26,380 nt of DNA from Lactobacillus sp. UBA5804. GTDB taxonomy: Bacteria > Bacillota > Bacilli > Lactobacillales > Lactobacillaceae. The position numbers and the translations under genes were made by a program. Of this stretch, positions 17,194 through 22,952 are shown piece after piece (position 1 is the stretch's first letter; every line of letters begins with the position of its first letter). The notes under the pieces are model-generated. The model had not been told where the DNA came from. It searched no databases and saw nothing but the letters and a program-made list of their open reading frames with translations. The DNA is taken from the NCBI GenBank assembly GCA_002418055.1, contig DIDI01000054.1:1-26380 (forward strand), written 5' to 3'.

Positions 17194-18312
17194 TTAAGAT
17201 AATTTTTTAGCATCCCATTTGACACCTAAGATATGAACATTCGGTGCCTTCTGACATTCCACTTCCATTCGAGCCTGATCACTTGCCAACACATTAGTCT
17301 TAAAGCTCGCATCATCTTGCACCGTGAGACCACTCCCGTTGGCATTCAAAATCAAGTCATGGCCTGCTAGCTGTGCTTTACCACTTAAGGCTAAGAAATA
17401 TTGAAAATCACTTTGACCATTAAAGGTCACCCGGGTGGCATCACAACTCACCTGGTCTTGAAAATCGGCATGGGAATTAATAACCGTAGCCACTAGATGA
17501 AGTCGTACCTCATTAACGGTGATTAACCGATCAAGATAGCTGTTCTGAATAATTGCCCTGACGCGCTTTTCGAGATAAATGCCACCATCAAAGTGGCAAT
17601 TCACAATATTAAGATAACAATCATCGCTCCCCTGCATGGCGGCATCGTCTTTAACACGCAAACAGCTGTCGAGCATATTAAGCCAAGTCTGACCATGGAG
17701 TAGCATCAGCTCCGCTTCTGAGTGATTAAAATCAAGCTCACAATTGGAGCTTTCAAAGGTATTGACGCTGCCATGAATCTGGCTGTGATTAATAATAGCT
17801 GTTCCTTTGCCATCAAGCGCAAGGGCACAATATTGATCCGACAAGTAATCAATCTCTGAATCGGCCATTTCGATGCGAAAATCAGATTGCGCAAACATGG
17901 AAACCGAGCCGCCTTTTATTTGCGTCCCATATAATTCCAACGTAACTTTACCGTTGGCACCAATTGCGGCCGTGTCAGAATGATTTCCCTTAATGACACA
18001 GTTGCGTAAACTCAAATAAGTATCAGCTTTTTCAGGAATGGACAAAGCATTGTGATCACTGCACGGATTTAAACAGAGATTCTCTAAAGTCACGAAGCGG
18101 CTATCCGGGGACACTTCAATATACCCAATAATCGTCGTGTCTTCTGGCATCCCGCCAGTCCCCTTGATAGTCACATCAGTCAGCATAATTCCTTGTGGTA
18201 ATTCGTAAAATCCTGGCGCGAGCATCAACAAATCATCCCCGCGTAAATCTTTCAGGGCTGCTTGCCAGCTAATCTCGCCGCCACCGGCACCCACTCTAAC
18301 AATTCTTGGCAT
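17194..18312 (-). CDS. Cytoplasmic parallel beta-helix protein of unknown function
   Basis: A 372-residue protein not recognised as a named family. It is built of short, repeating strands of about 20-24 residues with alternating hydrophobic positions and frequent Asn, Asp and Ser at turns (for example LSLRNCVIKGNHSDTAAIG and AIINHSQIHGSVNTFESSN). That pattern is typical of right-handed parallel beta-helices such as pectate lyases. The N-terminus resembles the entry of such helices (GEISWQAALKDLRGDDLLML, then APGFYEL). There is no signal peptide, membrane segment or anchor, so it should be cytoplasmic unless exported by another route. No catalytic residue set is evident. The ATG at 18312 fits the AAAGGAAAGG ribosome site better than the GTG at 18318. 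It precedes the GntR-type gene. Confidence 0.75.
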   Translation of the reverse strand: MPRIVRVGAGGGEISWQAALKDLRGDDLLMLAPGFYELPQGIMLTDVTIKGTGGMPEDTTIIGYIEVSPDSRFVTLENLCLNPCSDHNALSIPEKADTYLSLRNCVIKGNHSDTAAIGANGKVTLELYGTQIKGGSVSMFAQSDFRIEMADSEIDYLSDQYCALALDGKGTAIINHSQIHGSVNTFESSNCELDFNHSEAELMLLHGQTWLNMLDSCLRVKDDAAMQGSDDCYLNIVNCHFDGGIYLEKRVRAIIQNSYLDRLITVNEVRLHLVATVINSHADFQDQVSCDATRVTFNGQSDFQYFLALSGKAQLAGHDLILNANGSGLTVQDDASFKTNVLASDQARMEVECQKAPNVHILGVKWDAKKLS

Positions 18313-18395
18313 GGACACCTTTCCTTTCTAAAGCTAAAGATAACTTTACATTGTAGCCGCTTTATCTCATAATAGCGAGCTTAATCACTCTGAAG

Positions 18396-18430
18396 ATAAA
18401 AAAGGTGCCGGAAATACTTCCAGACACCAC
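18396..18430 (-). terminator. Terminator of the tRNA-Tyr/tRNA-Gln transcript
   Basis: Minus-strand GGTGTCTGGAA pairs with TTCCGGCACC, followed by TTTTTTA, 30-odd bases after the tRNA-Gln 3' end. Confidence 0.85.
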
Positions 18431-18461
18431 TTACGATAATATGAACCTGTTTGCGACCTTA

Positions 18462-18533
18462 TTGGGTTAGCTGGATTCGAACCAGCGCATAATGACACCA
18501 AAAACCATTGCCTTACCACTTGGCTATAACCCA
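18462..18533 (-). tRNA. tRNA-Gln (anticodon TTG), copy 1
   Basis: A 72-base cloverleaf: acceptor TGGGTTA/TAACCCA, anticodon arm ATGGT-TTTTGGT-GTCAT placing TTG at 34-36, T-arm CTGGTTCGAATCCAG. It follows tRNA-Tyr by five bases on the same transcript. CCA is not encoded. It is identical to the copy at 18847-18918. Confidence 0.95.
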
Positions 18534-18538
18534 ATCGA

Positions 18539-18620
18539 TGGAGGAGGGTGGATTCGAACCGCCGAACTCAGAGAGAGCGGTTTTACAGACCGCCGCGTTT
18601 AGCCACTTCGCTACTCCTCC
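18539..18620 (-). tRNA. tRNA-Tyr (anticodon GTA)
   Basis: An 82-base tRNA with acceptor GGAGGAG/CTCCTCC, anticodon arm GCGGT-CTGTAAA-ACCGC giving GTA, and the long variable arm of bacterial tyrosine tRNAs. CCA is not encoded. Confidence 0.95.
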
Positions 18621-18634
18621 GTTGCACTTTTACC

Positions 18635-18663
18635 ATATTACCGAAAAAAATGATAAAAGGCAA
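18635..18663 (-). promoter_or_regulatory. Promoter of tRNA-Tyr/tRNA-Gln copy 1
   Basis: Minus-strand TTGCCT, 17-base spacer, TAATAT, 14 bases before the tRNA-Tyr 5' end. Confidence 0.65.
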
Positions 18664-18691
18664 GTATGGCTTCCTAGTTGAGCTTCTTTTG

Positions 18692-18811
18692 TTACAAGTA
18701 AGCCGCTAAGTGCTTCATCCCAGCATCGATTTGGTCAAGGCTAGTGGCATATGAGAACCACAGATAGCCATCTAACGACCAAATAGAGACATAAGTGATT
18801 AAATGAGCCAC
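18692..18811 (-). pseudogene. Remnant of the 3' end of a class I aminotransferase gene
   Basis: A 39-codon frame ends in TAA at 18692. Its last 28 residues contain LDGYLWFSYATSLDQ followed by IDAGMKHLAAYL, which matches the usual C-terminus of PLP-dependent class I/II aminotransferases (G-Y-x-R-x-S-Y-A-T-S then a final amphipathic helix). The conserved carboxylate-binding Arg is replaced by Trp, a change possible by one C-to-T transition. The frame opens inside the T-run of the tRNA-Gln terminator and has no ribosome binding site. The rest of the enzyme is missing, so this is most likely a decayed fragment. It is too short to be certain. Confidence 0.5.
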
Positions 18812-18844
18812 AAAAAAAGATCAAGCTGCCTGCTTGATCTTTGG
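18812..18844 (-). terminator. Terminator of tRNA-Gln copy 2
   Basis: Minus-strand AAAGATCAAGC pairs perfectly with GCTTGATCTTT around a five-base loop, followed by a T-run. Confidence 0.9.
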
Positions 18845-18846
18845 AA

Positions 18847-18918
18847 TTGGGTTAGCTGGATTCGAACCAGCGCATAATGACACCAAAAACCATTGCCTTA
18901 CCACTTGGCTATAACCCA
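18847..18918 (-). tRNA. tRNA-Gln (anticodon TTG), copy 2
   Basis: Identical in all 72 bases to copy 1 at 18462-18533, but with its own promoter and terminator. CCA is not encoded. Confidence 0.95.
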
Positions 18919-18956
18919 TCCACTGTTAAGCTTTTACTTGTCGCTCAACGTTTTCT

Positions 18957-18985
18957 ATAATACCTAAAATTCGTGGCGACGTCAA
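18957..18985 (-). promoter_or_regulatory. Promoter of tRNA-Gln copy 2
   Basis: Minus-strand TTGACG, 17-base spacer, TATTAT: a near-consensus vegetative promoter 38 bases before the tRNA. Confidence 0.85.
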
Positions 18986-19004
18986 TACTTTTTTAAAAAA
19001 GGAC

Positions 19005-19586
19005 TTATTTTGTACGCTTTTGCAGAGTTGCTGGCGGCCAACCAGATGCGACAAAGGAAACACGGGTACCTTCAATCGCCAATTTAACCCAAGCTGCATT
19101 CTTAAAACCAGGAAAATCGGTCGCAGCAGTTTCACTGCGCACATAGCGTGCTAATAAATCACCATGTGCCGCAATTAAAGTAGTCTGTCCGTCTGTCATC
19201 TCATCGACAATTTGAGAAACCGCACGACGCATCCGCATCAAGACATGTGCTACTGGCTCCATGGTTGCTTCCTCTTCAGACCCACCTTGGTTCCAGGGAA
19301 GTAAAAACTCATTACTCCCTTCAAAAATGCCATAATCACGCTCTCGCAAGTCCTTTAACCGCTGATAAGCTAAATTAGTTAGCAACTCTAACGTATCACA
19401 CGCCCGCTCTTGCGTTGACGTATAAGCCTGATCAAAGTGAATGCCCTGCTGGTTAAAATAATCACGCGTTGCCTTCACTTGCTGAATCCCGACTGCGGTA
19501 AGTGGCGAATCACAGCGCCCTTGTACTAAATGATGGCTGTTAAAGAATGTTTGACCGTGGCGGACCAAGTAGATAATTTTTGTCAT
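19005..19586 (-). CDS. Histidine phosphatase family protein (phosphoglycerate-mutase-like)
   Basis: A 193-residue member of the histidine phosphatase superfamily, branch 1. YLVRHGQT contains the phospho-accepting His10, DYGIFEG and IAAHGDLLARYV (His141) supply the other conserved catalytic segments. Length and divergence suggest a broad-specificity phosphatase, not a glycolytic mutase, which is longer and better conserved. Substrate is unknown. Starts are possible at ATG 19586 and at an in-frame GTG two codons upstream; the AAGGAG site lies 10 and 4 bases from them, respectively. A TGC-TATGAT extended -10 at 19618-19626 could be its promoter. Confidence 0.88.
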   Translation of the reverse strand: MTKIIYLVRHGQTFFNSHHLVQGRCDSPLTAVGIQQVKATRDYFNQQGIHFDQAYTSTQERACDTLELLTNLAYQRLKDLRERDYGIFEGSNEFLLPWNQGGSEEEATMEPVAHVLMRMRRAVSQIVDEMTDGQTTLIAAHGDLLARYVRSETAATDFPGFKNAAWVKLAIEGTRVSFVASGWPPATLQKRTK

Positions 19587-19625
19587 GCACACATCGCTCC
19601 TTCTATATAATAAACTAATCATAGC

Positions 19626-19653
19626 AAAAAAAAGCCCGCATTGGCGGGCTTTT
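19626..19653 (-). terminator. Intrinsic terminator after the SEC10/PgrA-like gene
   Basis: AAAAGCCCGC and GCGGGCTTTT form a perfect stem around a four-base loop, with T-runs on the minus strand. Confidence 0.9.
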
Positions 19654-19669
19654 CACACTAAATTAAACG

Positions 19670-20527
19670 TTATGGTCGAAAACTTCGATTGTAGCGACTG
19701 TTCACCACATGTGCTGGAACACCAACATAATGCAGCGAATAGTTTGATTTAACTCTAGAAATGCTAAAGCCATAATAATCGTAATCACCATCGTGAGGCG
19801 CGTTTTGGGTATTTAACAAATCACCTGCATGCTCCCACTCATAATAATTATTTCGCTGGTTAATTCCGCTCGGCGTATCATTCGGGCCCCGAAAACCAAA
19901 CAACATTTGCTTGAGACCGAAGTAAATATCTTTCTTCAGCAGCGTCATTGTCATCGTCTTACTGCCTGATTGATTAGAAAAGCCGGCCAGATCTTCGACA
20001 TAGTTACCTGAAGGCAAGCGTAAGCCATGCTTACGGCAAGCCCAGTTTATGCCTTTGACGTAATGACCACCATCCTCAATCCCGCGGCCATGACGCTGAT
20101 AATTTTTTGCAATATCAGCTGCTAATTTCTGGGTTCCCTTAGAATAGATCCAAGGACGCAACTTTAATTGGCGGCGTGCTTGATTAATCAGTTGTAACGA
20201 AAAACGAGTAATTTCAGCCTGCTGCTTGGCGGTAAGCCGATTAGGAGTCAAAATAATTTTATTATCGCTAGGCAAATCAACAGCACGATTAGAACTAAAC
20301 TTATTAAAACGCATGCCCCGCTTAGAAGCCGCAACAAAACGACGTGAGGGATGTCCAGCATATGCAGCCTTGAGGCGTTTAATGGTATAGCCTTTAGGGA
20401 TACTCATCCGAACATGCGTGCTAGCTGCCGCGACTGGCTGGCCTGCTACTAGCGCGGGCAATCCCAACCCAAGTCCAATGCTGAAGCTAACCGTCAATAA
20501 GAATCGAATTAATCGTCTGTCCCTCAT
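19670..20527 (-). CDS. Exported protein with SEC10/PgrA surface-exclusion-like (CAP-related) domain
   Basis: A 285-residue exported protein. The first 35 residues form a signal peptide (basic MRDRRLIRFLL, hydrophobic core, VAAAS). A variable part follows, and then from about residue 97 a domain with LTAKQQAEITRFSLQLINQA, KLAADIAKNYQRHG, GGHYVKGINWA, NYVEDLAGFS, DIYFGLKQMLFG and EWEHAGDLL. This set matches the SEC10/PgrA surface exclusion domain seen in many Lactobacillaceae surface proteins and related to CAP/SCP folds. Unlike larger members it has no coiled coil and no LPXTG anchor, so it is probably released or loosely wall-bound. Function is unknown. GAAGGAG precedes the ATG. Confidence 0.8.
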   Translation of the reverse strand: MRDRRLIRFLLTVSFSIGLGLGLPALVAGQPVAAASTHVRMSIPKGYTIKRLKAAYAGHPSRRFVAASKRGMRFNKFSSNRAVDLPSDNKIILTPNRLTAKQQAEITRFSLQLINQARRQLKLRPWIYSKGTQKLAADIAKNYQRHGRGIEDGGHYVKGINWACRKHGLRLPSGNYVEDLAGFSNQSGSKTMTMTLLKKDIYFGLKQMLFGFRGPNDTPSGINQRNNYYEWEHAGDLLNTQNAPHDGDYDYYGFSISRVKSNYSLHYVGVPAHVVNSRYNRSFRP

Positions 20528-20597
20528 ACCTACTCCTTCATTCCATTATGATACCTTAGTTGTAACAGCTATAATCAGAAATACCAACTCTTTTGCT

Positions 20598-20631
20598 TTA
20601 AAAAACTCTCCTAATTTAGGAGAGTTTTTTA
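20598..20631 (-). terminator. Intrinsic terminator after the Apf-like gene
   Basis: AAAAAACTCTCCTAA and TTAGGAGAGTTTTTT form a perfect palindromic stem-loop with flanking A- and T-runs. Confidence 0.92.
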
Positions 20632-20658
20632 ACTTGTTTAACGGCTGCCTGGTTGGCT

Positions 20659-21390
20659 TTAGTACCAACCATTAGCTTGCCAGAAGGACTGAGCAGCACT
20701 CCATGAACCATAGCGTGAGTTCACATAGTTATTAGCCACTTGTTCCTGATTGGCAGCTGAGTAATTACCATTTAGCAGAGAAGCAGATAATTGATACTTA
20801 CCAATGTATTGACCGTTTCTAGCCGTGTATGAGCCACCAGATTCTTTGTTGGCAATCCAAGCCTTGGCTGCAGCATCACTGCTTGAACCAGTATTTTGAC
20901 TGACTGCAGTGTTATTTTGGCTAGTTTGTGTGGTTTGAGTCGTGGTCTGTTGCTGCGTCGTTTGGGTATTTTGGTTAGCCTGTTGTGTATGCTGAACTGG
21001 CTGTTGTGTTCGTTGGGTGTGTTGCGTGGTCTGAGCAACTGGCGCAACATAAGTCGTACTTGTGTACCAACCATTAGCAACGTCGGTTGCTTTAACCCAT
21101 TGGTTCTTACCCAAGTCGTACCATTTACGGCCATAGCCGTCCAACGCCGTTTTGATAACTTTCCAGTGAGAATTTGGCTTCAAGGTCTGACCAGTTGCAG
21201 CTGGATTAGCATAATTATTATAGACCGTCACATAACCGAGGTTATTAGCCTTAGCAGTCACAACGGAAACATCATTGCTAATGGTAGCAGCATGGGCTGC
21301 AGTCGTATTAACAGTATTTAACAACGCAGCACCTGATAGGGTAAAAGCTGCAACGGCAAAAGATTTAACTAACATCGCTTTTAAATTCAA
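20659..21390 (-). CDS. Apf-like secreted cell-wall protein (SLAP-like domain plus transglycosylase-like C-terminus)
   Basis: A 243-residue secreted protein. A signal peptide ends near AHA-A (about residue 34). An SLAP-like wall-binding domain follows (about 40-108, VTVYNNYANPAATGQTLKP and KNQWVKATDVANGWY). A Gln/Thr-rich low-complexity linker covers about 118-170. The C-terminal 70 residues contain AKAWIANKESGGSYTARNG, with Glu183 in the position of the transglycosylase acid, and end WSAAQSFWQANGWY. The C-terminus is typical of aggregation-promoting factors of lactobacilli, implicated in cell shape and wall maintenance. The start is TTG: AAGGAG lies nine bases before it, whereas the next ATG (21375) is too far. 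A terminator follows. Confidence 0.88.
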   Translation of the reverse strand: MNLKAMLVKSFAVAAFTLSGAALLNTVNTTAAHAATISNDVSVVTAKANNLGYVTVYNNYANPAATGQTLKPNSHWKVIKTALDGYGRKWYDLGKNQWVKATDVANGWYTSTTYVAPVAQTTQHTQRTQQPVQHTQQANQNTQTTQQQTTTQTTQTSQNNTAVSQNTGSSSDAAAKAWIANKESGGSYTARNGQYIGKYQLSASLLNGNYSAANQEQVANNYVNSRYGSWSAAQSFWQANGWY

Positions 21391-21809
21391 AATGATTCGC
21401 TCCTTATGAGTAAAGTGTCGTTTAAAGCCAACTAAATGACCTCACTAATGAATCGTCATTGGTTTCACTTGTCCCAATTGACATGGTCTATATTACAAGG
21501 TCAACGTTTCAACCCAGTAACAGAAGTATCACGTCCTGATTAAGTCACTTTACTAAAGCTGCAATGTTTGTCATGTTTTGTAATATTGTGCCATTTTTTG
21601 TCATAAACACTGCTGAGCTGTAAAACTTGTCATGTACTAGCCGTGGTATCTCACAGCAGAAATAATTCCCTGTAGCAATTCATCAGCCAGAATAATGTTC
21701 ATTAAAGACGGCTATATATAAATATGTTAATGACAAAATAGATAGTAAAAATATCGCATCGTATGTTATTATAAAGCTTAAATTACTACTAACGAGGGAG
21801 AATTTAGCT
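21391..21809. promoter_or_regulatory. Long AT-rich intergenic region between the divergent apf-like and araC-type genes
   Basis: 419 bases without a gene. It holds the leader of the apf-like gene on the minus strand, for which no convincing -10/-35 pair was found (best is TTACTG-19-TAATAT), and the promoter of the araC-type gene on the plus strand. Three direct TTGTCAT(G/A) boxes start at 21568, 21598 and 21627, 30 and 29 bases apart, and one inverted copy lies at 21730-21736. They are candidate regulator sites. Confidence 0.5.
21764..21772 (+). promoter_or_regulatory. Extended -10 promoter of the araC-type gene
   Basis: TG-T-TATTAT, about 38 bases before the ATG; no good -35 is visible, as is common for extended -10 or activated promoters. 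Confidence 0.5.
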
Positions 21810-22952
21810 ATGAAGACTACGCTCCAACCACTAACTTATGAGCTATTAGGAAACATTGCTTCGGCCGACATTTATGCCTTTACGCAAAACAAATTAACGC
21901 TACTATCTCACAATGATGCCTATGCAACTAAAGGTTGGGCAACTGAATCTCTAAAGCTTGCCACCCCCAAGTCCCTCACCTTAATTGACAGTAATCACGT
22001 CTACAGTATTGTGATTCCCATTCACAACCAAGAAAAACTAATTATCGTTCCTCATGTCGATAGCACCAATATTCCAATCGATTATCAGTTCATTAACCGT
22101 TTTGTAAATGACGTCTACTCTCTGAGCCAATTAGTATACCTTATCTATACTGGGCATAAGGCCCCAAAATGGCGTATTCAAACGAAATCTACTCATCGGC
22201 CGGTTAAGCAATATCGCGTGGTTACCCACCCCGGATTAAAAGTCCTCTATGACAATGAATTAGCAGTGTTTAGTGCAATGAGATCTTTGGATGCAGAAGG
22301 TTTTGACAATGCTTTGAATCAACCAACACTAACAACCTATATGGGTGCAATTTTTGAGCAAAATGGCTACTTACGAGGCGAAAAGGATTTAATGATTCGT
22401 TTTATTGGCTTACTTATTCATCATGTCATTGAGAGCAAACAAGTTCCGTTAGATGCAACCCTCAAACTTCAAGATGATTTGATTGGTACCTTAGAATTTA
22501 AAAAGACCTCACCACCGTTTGCTCTGTGGATGAAACAACTCGCACTGGATTGTTTTGACCGCGCTCTAAAACTCAAGCAAAGTGCCACCTTATCATTAGC
22601 TGAAAAGTGTCGGTTTACTATTAAAAATCATATTAACCAAAAAATGACAATTGCGAGTTTAGCCAGTGAGTTAAATTGTTCTCCCAGTTCATTAAGTCAC
22701 TCCTTTAAAACCACTTTTGGAATAACGATTAATGTCGAAATCAACCACCAAAAACTCAAAGCAGCCAAATTTTTACTGACGAATACCAGCATCAATGTCT
22801 CTGAAATTGCTTATATTTTAGCCTTCAGTCAACCCAGTTACTTTATGCGCCGTTTCAAAATCAGCATGGGATTGACACCTAGTGCTTACCGTCAAAAACA
22901 TCAACATAAAAATCACACGCCGCTAGCTAAAACGACAAATAAATGCCTGTAA
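21810..22952 (+). CDS. AraC-family transcription regulator
   Basis: A 380-residue regulator. The C-terminal AraC/XylS DNA-binding domain spans about 268-365 and has two helix-turn-helix units: MTIASLASELNCSPSSLSHS (279-298) and VSEIAYILAFSQPSYFMRRF (330-349), followed by LTPSAYRQ. The N-terminal 260 residues match no family I can name. Overall length and layout resemble AraC-type regulators found beside YSIRK/LPXTG surface antigens in lactobacilli, which would fit the LPQTG protein nearby, but this is inference. GAGGGAG precedes the ATG. The last 30 bases overlap the convergent glycosyltransferase gene. Base composition looks more AT-rich than that of the genes left of 20 kb. Confidence 0.88.
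   Translation: MKTTLQPLTYELLGNIASADIYAFTQNKLTLLSHNDAYATKGWATESLKLATPKSLTLIDSNHVYSIVIPIHNQEKLIIVPHVDSTNIPIDYQFINRFVNDVYSLSQLVYLIYTGHKAPKWRIQTKSTHRPVKQYRVVTHPGLKVLYDNELAVFSAMRSLDAEGFDNALNQPTLTTYMGAIFEQNGYLRGEKDLMIRFIGLLIHHVIESKQVPLDATLKLQDDLIGTLEFKKTSPPFALWMKQLALDCFDRALKLKQSATLSLAEKCRFTIKNHINQKMTIASLASELNCSPSSLSHSFKTTFGITINVEINHQKLKAAKFLLTNTSINVSEIAYILAFSQPSYFMRRFKISMGLTPSAYRQKHQHKNHTPLAKTTNKCL

Noticed and set aside
18462..18918. Prophage or island attachment sites at the duplicated tRNA-Gln
   Set aside because: No integrase, excisionase or phage gene is present and the intervening DNA is only a few hundred bases.
20896..21321. Plus-strand 141-codon frame opposite the Apf-like gene
   Set aside because: Antisense to a clear secreted protein with a Gln/Thr-rich linker; the frame is open because of low complexity.
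21484..21491. TGGTCTAT in the apf leader as a second site for the GntR-type regulator
   Set aside because: An eight-base match is expected about once by chance in this window, and the site lacks any inverted partner.
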